The notes under the pieces: model-generated | The model's input: only the letters and a program-made list of their open reading frames with translations | Databases searched by the model: none | What the model was told of the DNA's origin: nothing | From: Siphonodentalium dalli | Lineage: Eukaryota > Mollusca > Scaphopoda > Gadilida > Siphonodentaliidae | Assembly (NCBI GenBank): GCA_032622095.1 | Contig: CP136069.1 | Coordinates: forward strand, 70,579,319-70,643,318 | DNA length: 64,000 nt | Reading direction: 5' to 3' | Made by a program: the position numbers and the translations under genes | In this document: positions 24,901 to 38,600 of the stretch, piece after piece | Numbering within the stretch: position 1 is the stretch's first letter | Layout: every line of letters starts with the position of its first letter

Positions 24901-25939
24901 ACAAACTTAACAAAGTAACCGCATTTATCACTAATTGCGGTAAAAATGGCACCCGATTGCCACACACAAATGCGCACATACTAAAGCAACAGGATCACTA
25001 ATCATGACCTTTTCTGATACATAATACATTATGCTATCATGATCTAACTGCAAATAGGCTGCCCTTTTCCGTATAAGGCCATACAAACTTAACAATTGTT
25101 TGTTAATAAGTACCCGAATTTATAGCTATATGTAGGAAAGGGGCACCCGATTGCCACACAGAAATGCGCACATACTAAAGCAACAAGGCCACTGGTCGTG
25201 ACCTATTCTGATACATGTATAATACGTTACTCTATCACGTACAAACTGCAATTAGGCTGCCCTTTGTCGTATAAGGCCATACAAACTTAACAAAGTAACC
25301 GCATTTATCGCCAATTTCGGGAAAAGGGCACCCGATAGACACACAAAAATGCGCACATACTAAAGCAACAGGGTCACTTATCATGACCTATTCTGATACA
25401 TAATACATTATGCTATCATGATCTGACTGCAATTAAGCTGCTCTTTGTCGTATAAGGCCATACAAACTTAACAATTGTTAGTTAATAAGTAACCGCATTT
25501 ATCGCTATATGAGGGAAAGGGCACCCGATTGCCACACACAAATGCGCACATACTAAAGCAACAGGGTCACTTATCATGACCTGTTCTGATACATAATACA
25601 TTATGCTATCATGATTTAACAGCAAATAGGATGCCCTTTTCCGTATAAGGCCATACAAACTTAACAATTGTTTGTTAATAAGTACCCGCTTTTATAGCTA
25701 TATGCGAGAAAATGGCACCCGATTGCTACACAAAAATGCGCACACACTAAAGCAACAGGGTCACTTATCGTGACCTCTTCTGATACATAATGCATTATGC
25801 TATCATGATTTAACTGCAAATAGGATGCCCTTTTCCGTATAAGGCCATACAAACTTAACAATTGTTTGTTAATAAGTACCCGCATTTATAGCTATATGCG
25901 AGACAATGGCACCCTATTGCCACACATAAATGCGCACAT

Positions 25940-28123
25940 GGGTGAAAATCTCAAAATTACCATTTTTTGGAGCCACAATAGTGAAAAAATAAATTGTCTT
26001 CTAAATCAAGTCCATTTACTTTTTTCAAAGTATAGGCACTATGGACGTTCGGACAATACCTAGCAGAGCACGAATTCCATTATCGTTGCCATGGCAACAG
26101 TCCAAGTAATTATAGTGCTGGATTTTATGTCAGTCCTGTTACCAACCTTCAGAGGGCAAAATGTGGTGATCAAAATCCACATCAAGTGACAAAAAATATT
26201 GTTATTGATTAACTGCAGTCCTACAAAAGGATATGTAACAGGTTTCTAAAAAAATCAAGCCTCATATTCAGTATAATGGACCTTCCAATGCCAACTGGAC
26301 TGACCATTGTCCAAATTCTCTTATTCAGAATATTGTAGAGACAAAAATATGATTGAAGTTGTGCATAATTTCTGTGTAAACACTTTCTTATTGCGGTGTG
26401 AATAGCCAATAATGACCTCAGTTAGATCTATGTTGCACATAAATGAAACATCATTATTATTGGTGGTAACAGGACTGACACAATGTCAGTCCTGTTACCG
26501 CTGTCCAGGAAAACTTCATGACATGAACATAGAGTTACATGATATGTCATGTGCAGACTGTCTGCATGTGTATGTGTCTGTCTGACTGTTGGGTGTAGAC
26601 TACAGGATGGTTTGACCAATTGAGCTGAAAGTTTCAAATTTCGGGTGCGGAGGAGGGGGGGGGGGGGTGTTCAGTCCAACGAATTTTATTAGCGAATTGG
26701 TGTGCACATGTGTTGTGACCTATTGACCTTTAAATATGAGGCCTCAAGCCTCATAATGGCTTGCATTATGGAACAATCATTCAAGAATTTCAATTACTTC
26801 GTTGTATTTTGCCTTATCTTAAATTAATTTTGAAGTGTCAGTTTTGGAATTCACCAAGAATTGTTGCTCAAATGGATGCTGTTGAGCAACAATTATTGGT
26901 GAATTCCAAAACTGACATTTGGGTGGCTCAAACGTTAGTGTTCTATTCCAAGCCTTCTAATTTTCCTGTCCCTACTTCTGGGGTCTAATTCCTGGTGATA
27001 TGATGGTATCAGATGTTATTATATGGTGTTGATCTGAGTATTTGTCCTCAATTGTGTACCGGGCTGCGACTATCGGGTGGAAAGGGGTTTCAGTTGGCAT
27101 TACCAAATCATCAAGTTGATATACCGGTTTGTCCCATATGGCAACATCTTGAAATGGCTTAGGTAGCAGAGATTTCATGTAAACACAGCCAACCAATCAT
27201 CTCTATGTGAATCTCATGACTCTACATAACCCTTGAAATTTCTGTGTATGTATACAGGCTAACACATTTATTTTATCAGTAAAAATGTCACTCAACCCAG
27301 AAACCCCTGTCAGTCCTGTTACTTTCTACCCCTATTGGTAACAGGACTGACAGTAAAAGTAACAGGACTGACAGTAACAGGACTGACATTTTTGGTGGTT
27401 TCATGATTCTAATGACAGAAGTGAAGGAAATCCAGATATAGAACATACAATTCTTTGCACCTTTCTACGTATGTTTTCAAACTATAATGGAGTTATAGAA
27501 TATATGTCGTTTTTTCCTTGAGAGAATGTGGTAACAGGACTGACACACAATTAACATACTCGCCAAAAATAAATGTTCTGTCAACTCAACCTTGAAAATC
27601 TTGAGAAACCAGCAGATATAAAACTTTCAGAGGCAATGACCTCCACTGCTACTGTTTTCTTGTAGTAACGAGAAAGTATAGTGTTGTTCCATATTAATTG
27701 TACTTCTCTTCAAAGTACTTGGTAACAGGACTGACATAAAACTCATTACACCAAAACATATACTAGATATGGGAGAAATAACAATTCTTAATTTCAGAAA
27801 CTAGAGCTCACAGGATAGTTGTGGTTGAAACGTTATGGTAGGAAGCAGATAAGAATAAACAATTCCATTAACCTAAAGAGTTCATGGTTGTATTCAAGGG
27901 AACCCAGGTTCATTACATTGAGTTTTTGGGGGATAACACTGATAACAAGATTAAACCAAGTTCATTTTCATGTTTTAATTTAGTTATGAGTTTCTTACGT
28001 ATGTGATGTTTCCCTAACCTTTTCATTGAAACAGTTTGTTTTATGGCATACAACATCTCCGGGTGTAAAAATCATGGATATTGAGCCATTACAAAAAAAA
28101 TGGTAATTTTGAGATTTTCACCC
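25940..28123. mobile_element. 2184-bp TIR element with GGTAACAGGACTGACA motifs, copy 1
   Basis: Perfect inverted ends of about 29 bp begin GGGTGAAAATCTCAAAATTA, and the satellite target ACAT is duplicated on both sides (25936-25939 and 28124-28127). The 16-mer GGTAACAGGACTGACA, or its inverse, or a one-base variant, occurs nine times: 26128, 26465, 26484, 27308, 27337, 27358, 27373, 27530 and 27721. A run of 13 G lies at 26655-26667. No long frame exists, so it is non-autonomous. A 4-bp duplication fits several superfamilies, and none is assigned. Confidence 0.8.
26836..26917. repeat. Long internal hairpin of the 2.18-kb element
   Basis: A stem of about 36 bp runs TGTCAGTTTTGGAATTCACC...TTGTTGCTCAA and pairs with its inverse around a loop of about 10 nt, with one small irregularity. 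It begins and ends with TGTCAG/CTGACA, echoing the 16-bp motif. The second copy is at about 34315-34396. Confidence 0.75.
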
Positions 28124-31100
28124 ACATACTAAAGCAACAGGGCCACTGTTCATAACCTATTCTGATACATAGTACTTTACGCTATCACGATCTAACTGCA
28201 ATTAGACTGCCCTTTGCCGTATAAGGCCATACAAACTTAACAAAGTAACCATATTTATAGCTGCATGCGGGAAAAGGTCAACCGATATCCACACAAAAAT
28301 GCGCACTTGCAAAACAAACAGGGGCTACTTATCATGACCTATTCTGAAACATAATACATTATGCTAGCATGATCTAACTGCAAATAGGCTGCCTATTTCC
28401 GTATAAGGCCATACAAACTTAACAATTGTTTGTTAATAAGTAACCGCATTTATCGCTATATTAGAGAAAGGGGGCCCGATTTTCACAAATAAATGCGCAC
28501 AAAGTAAAGCACCCTGGGCACCAATCACGCATATTCCAGTACATAATGTACTACACTATCACCCTCTAACTGCAAATAGACTGCCCTTTGCCGTATAAGG
28601 CCATACAAACTTAACAAAGTAACCATATTTATAGCTGCATGCGGGAAAAGATCAACCGATTTCCACACATATTTCCGCACATGCTAAAGAAACAGGGCCA
28701 CTTACCATGACCTGCTCTGATACATAATACATTAAGCTATCATGATCTAACTGCAAATAGGCTGCCCTTTTTCGTATAAGGCCATACAAACTTAACAATT
28801 GTTTGTTAATAAGTACCCGAATTTATAGCTATATGTAGGAAAAGGGCACCCGATTGCCACACAAAAATGCGCACATACTAAAGCAACAGGGCCACTGGTC
28901 GTGACCTATTCTGATACATAATACGTTACGCTATCACGCACAAACTGCAATTAGGCTGCCGTTTGTCGTATAAGGCCATACAAACTTAACAAAGTAACCG
29001 CATTTATCGCCAATTGAGGGAAAAGGGCACCCGATAGCCACACAAAAATGCGCACATAATAAAGCAACAGGGTCACTTATCATGACCTATTCTGATACAT
29101 AATACATTATGCTCTCATGATCTGACTGCAATTAAGCTGCCCTTTGTCGTATAAGGCCATACAAACTTAACAATTGTTAGTTAATAAGTAACCGCATTTA
29201 TCGCTATATGAGGGAAAGGGCACCCGATTGCCACACACAAATGCGCACATACTAAAGCAACAGGGTCACTTATCATGACCTGTTCTGATACATAATACAT
29301 TATGCTATCATGATTTAACTGCAAATAGGATGCCCTTTTCCGTATAAGGCCATACAAACTTAACAATTGTTTGTTAATAAGTACCCGCTTTTATAGCTAT
29401 ATGCGAGAAAATGGCACCCGATTGCTACACAAAAATGCGCACACACTAAAGCAACAGGGTCACTTATCGTGACCTCTTCTGATACATAATGCATTATGCT
29501 ATCATGATTTAACTGCAAATAGGATGCCCTTTTCCGTATAAGGCCATACAAACTTAACAATTGTTTGTTAATAAGTACCCGCATTTATAGCTATATGCGA
29601 GACAATGGCACCCTATTGCCACACATAAATGCGCACATACTAAAGCAACAGGGCCACTGTTCATAACCTATTCTGATACATAGTACTTTACGCTATCACG
29701 ATCTAACTGCAATTAGACTGCCCTTTGCCGTATAAGGCCATACAAACTTAACAAAGTAACCATATTTATAGCTGCATGCGGGAAAAGGTCAACCGATATC
29801 CACACAAAAATGCGCACATGCTAAACAAACAGGGCTTCTTATCATGACATATTCTGAAACATAATACATTATGCTAGCATGATCTAACTGCAAATAGGCT
29901 GCCTATTTCCGTATAAGGCCATACAAACTTAACAATTGTTTGTTAATAAGTAACCGCATTTATCGCTATATTAGAGAAAGGGGGCCCGATTTTCACAAAT
30001 AGATGCGAACAAAGTAAAGCACCCTGGGTACCAATCACGCATATTCCAATACATAATGTACTACACTATCATCCTCTAACTGCAAATAGACTGCCCTTTG
30101 TCGTATAAGGCCATACAAACTTAACAAAGTAACCATATTTATAGCTGCATGCGGGAAAAGGTCGACCGATTTCCACACACATGCGCACATGCTAAAGAAA
30201 CAGGGCCACTTACCATGACCTGCTCTGATACATAATACATTATGCTATCATGATCTAACTGCAAATAGGCTGCCCTTTTCCGTATAAGGCCATACAAACT
30301 TAACAATTGTTTGTTAATAAGTACCCGAATTTATAGCTATATGTAGGAAAAGGGCACCCGATTGCCACACAAAAAAGCGCACATACTAAAGCAACAGGGC
30401 CACTGGTCATGACCTATTCTGATACATAATACTCTACGCTATCACGATCTTACTGCAATTAGACTGCCCTTTGCCGTATAAGGCCATACAAACTTAACAA
30501 AGTAACCATATTTATAGCTGCATGCGGGAAAAGGTCAACCGATATCCACACAAAAATGCGCACTTGCAAAACAAACAGGGCTACTTATCATGACCTATTC
30601 TGAAACATAATACATTATGCTAGCATGATCTAACTGCAAATAGGCTGCCTATTTCCGTATAAGGCCATACAAACTTAACAATTGTTTGTTAATAAGTAAC
30701 CGCATTTATCGCTATATTAGAGAAAGGGGGCCCGATTTTCACAAATAAATGCGCACAAAGTAAAGCACCCTGGGCACCAATCACGCATATTCCAGTACAT
30801 AATGTACTACACTATCACCCTCTAACTGCAAATAGACTGCCCTTTGCCGTATAAGGCCATACAAACTTAACAAAGTAACCATATTTATAGCTGCATGCGG
30901 GAAAAGGTCAACCGATTTCCACACACATGCGCACATGCTAAAGAAACAGGGCCACTTACCATGACCTGCTCTGATACATAATACATTAAGCTATCATGAT
31001 CTAACTGCAAATAGGCTGCCCTTTTTCGTATAAGGCCATACAAACTTAACAATTGTTTGTTAATAAGTACCCGAATTTATAGCTATATGTAGGAAAAGGG

Positions 31101-33419
31101 CACCCGATTGCCACACAAAAATGCGCACATACTAAAGCAACAGGGCCACTGGTCGTGACCTATTCTGATACATAATACGTTACGCTATCACGCACAAACT
31201 GCAATTAGGCTGCCGTTTGTCGTATAAGGCCATACAAACTTAACAAAGTAACCGCATTTATCGCCAATTGAGGGAAAAGGGCACCCGATAGCCACACAAA
31301 AATGCGCACATAATAAAGCAACAGGGTCACTTATCATGACCTATTCTGATACATAATACATTATGCTCTCATGATCTGACTGCAATTAAGCTGCCCTTTG
31401 TCGTATAAGGCCATACAAACTTAACAATTGTTAGTTAATAAGTAACCGCATTTATCGCTATATGAGGGAAAGGGCACCCGATTGCCACACACAAATGCGC
31501 ACATACTAAAGCAACAGGGTCACTTATCATGACCTGTTCTGATACATAATACATTATGCTATCATGATTTAACTGCAAATAGGATGCCCTTTTCCGTATA
31601 AGGCCATACAAACTTAACAATTGTTTGTTAATAAGTACCCGCTTTTATAGCTATATGCGAGAAAATGGCACCCGATTGCTACACAAAAATGCGCACACAC
31701 TAAAGCAACAGGGTCACTTATCGTGACCTCTTCTGATACATAATGCATTATGCTATCATGATTTAACTGCAAATAGGATGCCCTTTTCCGTATAAGGCCA
31801 TACAAACTTAACAATTGTTTGTTAATAAGTACCCGCATTTATAGCTATATGCGAGACAATGGCACCCTATTGCCACACATAAATGCGCACATACTAAAGC
31901 AACAGGGCCACTGTTCATAACCTATTCTGATACATAGTACTTTACGCTATCACGATCTAACTGCAATTAGACTGCCCTTTGCCGTATAAGGCCATAGAAA
32001 CTTAACAATTGTTAGTTAATAAGTAACCGCATTTATCGCTATATGAGGGAAAGGGTGCTCAATTTTCACAAATAAATGCGCACAAAGTAAAGCACCCTGC
32101 GTACCAATCACGACCTATTCCAATACATAATGCACAACACTATCATCATCTAACTGCAAATAGGCTGTCTTTTATCGTACAGGGCCATAACAACTTAACA
32201 ATTGTTCGTTAATAAATATCCGCATTTATAGCTATATGCGGGAACAGGGCACCTGATTGCCACACAAAACGAGCACATACTAAAGGAACTGGGCCACTGT
32301 TCATGACCTATTCTGATACATAATACTTTACGCTATCACGATCTAACTGCAAATAGGCTGTTTTTTCCGTATAAGGCCATACAAACTTAACAAAGTAACC
32401 GCATTTATCACTAATTGCGGTAAAAATGGCACCCGATTGCCACACACAAATGCGCACATACTAAAGCAACAGGATCACTAATCATGACCTTTTCTGATAC
32501 ATAATACATTATGCTATCATGATCTAACTGCAAATAGGCTGCCCTTTTCCGTATAAGGCCATACAAACTTAACAATTGTTTGTTAATAAGTACCCGAATT
32601 TATAGCTATATGTAGGAAAGGGGCACCCGATTGCCACACAGAAATGCGCACATACTAAAGCAACAAGGCCACTGGTCGTGACCTATTCTGATACATGTAT
32701 AATACGTTACTCTATCACGTACAAACTGCAATTAGGCTGCCCTTTGTCGTATAAGGCCATACAAACTTAACAAAGTAACCGCATTTATCGCCAATTTCGG
32801 GAAAAGGGCACCCGATAGACACACAAAAATGCGCACATACTAAAGCAACAGGGTCACTTATCATGACCTATTCTGATACATAATACATTATGCTATCATG
32901 ATCTGACTGCAATTAAGCTGCTCTTTGTCGTATAAGGCCATACAAACTTAACAATTGTTAGTTAATAAGTAACCGCATTTATCGCTATATGAGGGAAAGG
33001 GCACCCGATTGCCACACACAAATGCGCACATACTAAAGCAACAGGGTCACTTATCATGACCTGTTCTGATACATAATACATTATGCTATCATGATTTAAC
33101 AGCAAATAGGATGCCCTTTTCCGTATAAGGCCATACAAACTTAACAATTGTTTGTTAATAAGTACCCGCTTTTATAGCTATATGCGAGAAAATGGCACCC
33201 GATTGCTACACAAAAATGCGCACACACTAAAGCAACAGGGTCACTTATCGTGACCTCTTCTGATACATAATGCATTATGCTATCATGATTTAACTGCAAA
33301 TAGGATGCCCTTTTCCGTATAAGGCCATACAAACTTAACAATTGTTTGTTAATAAGTACCCGCATTTATAGCTATATGCGAGACAATGGCACCCTATTGC
33401 CACACATAAATGCGCACAT

Positions 33420-35601
33420 GGGTGAAAATCTCAAAATTACCATTTTTTGGAGCCACAATAGTGAAAAAATAAATTGTCTTCTAAATCAAGTCCATTTACT
33501 TTTTTCAAAGTATAGGCACTATGGACGTTCGGACAATACCTAGCAGAGCACGAATTCCATTATCGTTGCCATGGCAACAGTCCAAGTAATTATAGTGCTG
33601 GATTTTATGTCAGTCCTGTTACCAACCTTCAGAGGGCAAAATGTGGTGATCAAAATCCACATCAAGTGACAAAAAATATTGTTATTGATTAACTGCAGTC
33701 CTACAAAAGGATATGTAACAGGTTTCTAAAAAAATCAAGCCTCATATTCAGTATAATGGACCTTCCAATGCCAACTGGACTGACCATTGTCCAAATTCTC
33801 TTATTCAGAATATTGTAGAGACAAAAATATGATTGAAGTTGTGCATAATTTCTGTGTAAACACTTTCTTATTGCGGTGTGAATAGCCAATAATGACCTCA
33901 GTTAGATCTATGTTGCACATAAATGAAACATCATTATTATTGGTGGTAACAGGACTGACACAATGTCAGTCCTGTTACCGCTGTCCAGGAAAACTTCATG
34001 ACATGAACATAGAGTTACATGATATGTCATGTGCAGACTGTCTGCATGTGTATGTGTCTGTCTGACTGTTGGGTGTAGACTACAGGATGGTTTGACCAAT
34101 TGAGCTGAAAGTTTCAAATTTCGGGTGCGGAGGAGGGGGGGGGGGGTGTTCAGTCCAACGAATTTTATTAGCGAATTGGTGTGCACATGTGTTGTGACCT
34201 ATTGACCTTTAAATATGAGGCCTCAAGCCTCATAATGGCTTGCATTATGGAACAATCATTCAAGAATTTCAATTACTTCGTTGTATTTTGCCTTATCTTA
34301 AATTAATTTTGAAGTGTCAGTTTTGGAATTCACCAAGAATTGTTGCTCAAATGGATGCTGTTGAGCAACAATTATTGGTGAATTCCAAAACTGACATTTG
34401 GGTGGCTCAAACGTTAGTGTTCTATTCCAAGCCTTCTAATTTTCCTGTCCCTACTTCTGGGGTCTAATTCCTGGTGATATGATGGTATCAGATGTTATTA
34501 TATGGTGTTGATCTGAGTATTTGTCCTCAATTGTGTACCGGGCTGCGACTATCGGGTGGAAAGGGGTTTCAGTTGGCATTACCAAATCATCAAGTTGATA
34601 TACCGGTTTGTCCCATATGGCAACATCTTGAAATGGCTTAGGTAGCAGAGATTTCATGTAAACACAGCCAACCAATCATCTCTATGTGAATCTCGTGACT
34701 CTACATAACCCTTGAAATTTCTGTGTATGTATACAGGCTAACACATTTATTTTATCAGTAAAAATGTCACTCAACCCAGAAACCCCTGTCAGTCCTGTTA
34801 CTTTCTACCCCTATTGGTAACAGGACTGACAGTAAAAGTAACAGGACTGACAGTAACAGGACTGACATTTTTGGTGGTTTCATGATTCTAATGACAGAAG
34901 TGAAGGAAATCCAGATATAGAACATACAATTCTTTGCACCTTTCTACGTATGTTTTCAAACTATAATGGAGTTATAGAATATATGTCAGTTTTTCCTTGA
35001 GAGAATGTGGTAACAGGACTGACACACAATTAACATACTCGCCAAAAATAAATGTTCTGTCAACTCAACCTTGAAAATCTTGAGAAACCAGCAGATATAA
35101 AACTTTCAGAGGCAATGACCTCCACTGCTACTGTTTTCTTGTAGTAACGAGAAAGTATAGTGTTGTTCCATATTAATTGTACTTCTCTTCAAAGTACTTG
35201 GTAACAGGACTGACATAAAACTCATTACACCAAAACATATACTAGATATGGGAGAAATAACAATTCTTAATTTCAGAAACTAGAGCTCACAGGATAGTTG
35301 TGGTTGAAACGTTATGGTAGGAAGCAGATAAGAATAAACAATTCCATTAACCTAAAGAGTTCATGGTTGTATTCAAGGGAACCCAGGTTCATTACATTGA
35401 GTTTTTGGGGGATAACACTGATAACAAGATTAAACCAAGTTCATTTTCATGTTTAATTTAGTTATGAGTTTCTTACGTATGTGATGTTTCCCTAACCTTT
35501 TCATTGAAACAGTTTGTTTTATGGCATACAACATCTCCGGGTGTAAAAATCATGGATATTGAGCCATTACAAAAAAAATGGTAATTTTGAGATTTTCACC
35601 C
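33420..35601. mobile_element. 2182-bp TIR element, copy 2
   Basis: It has the same termini, the same ACAT target and the same satellite context as copy 1, offset by 7480 bp. It therefore arose by segmental duplication rather than by a second insertion. The differences are minor: one G fewer in the G run, one T fewer near 35450, and a few substitutions (for example GTCAGTTTTT instead of GTCGTTTTTT near 34987). Confidence 0.85.
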
Positions 35602-38600
35602 ACATACTAAAGCAACAGGGCCACTGTTCATAACCTATTCTGATACATAGTACTTTACGCTATCACGATCTAACTGCAATTAGACTGCCCTTTGCCGTAT
35701 AAGGCCATACAAACTTAACAAAGTAACCATATTTATAGCTGCATGCGGGAAAAGGTCAACCGATATCCACACAAAAATGCGCACTTGCAAAACAAACAGG
35801 GCTACTTATCATGACCTATTCTGAAACATAATACATTATGCTAGCATGATCTAACTGCAAATAGGCTGCCTATTTCCGTATAAGGCCATACAAACTTAAC
35901 AATTGTTTGTTAATAAGTAACCGCATTTATCGCTATATTAGAGAAAGGGGGCCCGATTTTCACAAATAAATGCGCACAAAGTAAAGCACCCTGGGCACCA
36001 ATCACGCATATTCCAGTACATAATGTACTACACTATCACCCTCTAACTGCAAATAGACTGCCCTTTGCCGTATAAGGCCATACAAACTTAACAAAGTAAC
36101 CATATTTATAGCTGCATGCGGGAAAAGGTCAACCGATTTCCACACATATTTCCGCACATGCTAAAGAAACAGGGCCACTTACCATGACCTGCTCTGATAC
36201 ATAATACATTAAGCTATCATGATCTAACTGCAAATAGGCTGCCCTTTTTCGTATAAGGCCATACAAACTTAACAATTGTTTGTTAATAAGTACCCGAATT
36301 TATAGCTATATGTAGGAAAAGGGCACCCGATTGCCACACAAAAATGCGCACATACTAAAGCAACAGGGCCACTGGTCGTGACCTATTCTGATACATAATA
36401 CGTTACGCTATCACGCACAAACTGCAATTAGGCTGCCGTTTGTCGTATAAGGCCATACAAACTTAACAAAGTAACCGCATTTATCGCCAATTGAGGGAAA
36501 AGGGCACCCGATAGCCACACAAAAATGCGCACATAATAAAGCAACAGGGTCACTTATCATGACCTATTCTGATACATAATACATTATGCTCTCATGATCT
36601 GACTGCAATTAAGCTGCCCTTTGTCGTATAAGGCCATACAAACTTAACAATTGTTAGTTAATAAGTAACCGCATTTATCGCTATATGAGGGAAAGGGCAC
36701 CCGATTGCCACACACAAATGCGCACATACTAAAGCAACAGGGTCACTTATCATGACCTGTTCTGATACATAATACATTATGCTATCATGATTTAACTGCA
36801 AATAGGATGCCCTTTTCCGTATAAGGCCATACAAACTTAACAATTGTTTGTTAATAAGTACCCGCTTTTATAGCTATATGCGAGAAAATGGCACCCGATT
36901 GCTACACAAAAATGCGCACACACTAAAGCAACAGGGTCACTTATCGTGACCTCTTCTGATACATAATGCATTATGCTATCATGATTTAACTGCAAATAGG
37001 ATGCCCTTTTCCGTATAAGGCCATACAAACTTAACAATTGTTTGTTAATAAGTACCCGCATTTATAGCTATATGCGAGACAATGGCACCCTATTGCCACA
37101 CATAAATGCGCACATACTAAAGCAACAGGGCCACTGTTCATAACCTATTCTGATACATAGTACTTTACGCTATCACGATCTAACTGCAATTAGACTGCCC
37201 TTTGCCGTATAAGGCCATACAAACTTAACAAAGTAACCATATTTATAGCTGCATGCGGGAAAAGGTCAACCGATATCCACACAAAAATGCGCACATGCTA
37301 AACAAACAGGGCTTCTTATCATGACATATTCTGAAACATAATACATTATGCTAGCATGATCTAACTGCAAATAGGCTGCCTATTTCCGTATAAGGCCATA
37401 CAAACTTAACAATTGTTTGTTAATAAGTAACCGCATTTATCGCTATATTAGAGAAAGGGGGCCCGATTTTCACAAATAGATGCGAACAAAGTAAAGCACC
37501 CTGGGTACCAATCACGCATATTCCAATACATAATGTACTACACTATCATCCTCTAACTGCAAATAGACTGCCCTTTGTCGTATAAGGCCATACAAACTTA
37601 ACAAAGTAACCATATTTATAGCTGCATGCGGGAAAAGGTCGACCGATTTCCACACACATGCGCACATGCTAAAGAAACAGGGCCACTTACCATGACCTGC
37701 TCTGATACATAATACATTATGCTATCATGATCTAACTGCAAATAGGCTGCCCTTTTCCGTATAAGGCCATACAAACTTAACAATTGTTTGTTAATAAGTA
37801 CCCGAATTTATAGCTATATGTAGGAAAAGGGCACCCGATTGCCACACAAAAAAGCGCACATACTAAAGCAACAGGGCCACTGGTCATGACCTATTCTGAT
37901 ACATAATACTCTACGCTATCACGATCTTACTGCAATTAGACTGCCCTTTGCCGTATAAGGCCATACAAACTTAACAAAGTAACCATATTTATAGCTGCAT
38001 GCGGGAAAAGGTCAACCGATATCCACACAAAAATGCGCACTTGCAAAACAAACAGGGCTACTTATCATGACCTATTCTGAAACATAATACATTATGCTAG
38101 CATGATCTAACTGCAAATAGGCTGCCTATTTCCGTATAAGGCCATACAAACTTAACAATTGTTTGTTAATAAGTAACCGCATTTATCGCTATATTAGAGA
38201 AAGGGGGCCCGATTTTCACAAATAAATGCGCACAAAGTAAAGCACCCTGGGCACCAATCACGCATATTCCAGTACATAATGTACTACACTATCACCCTCT
38301 AACTGCAAATAGACTGCCCTTTGCCGTATAAGGCCATACAAACTTAACAAAGTAACCATATTTATAGCTGCATGCGGGAAAAGGTCAACCGATTTCCACA
38401 CACATGCGCACATGCTAAAGAAACAGGGCCACTTACCATGACCTGCTCTGATACATAATACATTAAGCTATCATGATCTAACTGCAAATAGGCTGCCCTT
38501 TTTCGTATAAGGCCATACAAACTTAACAATTGTTTGTTAATAAGTACCCGAATTTATAGCTATATGTAGGAAAAGGGCACCCGATTGCCACACAAAAATG

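Noticed and set aside
33420-35601. Second independent insertion of the 2.18-kb element
   Set aside because: The same target, the same flanking monomers and a constant 7480-bp offset show that it was copied by segmental duplication.
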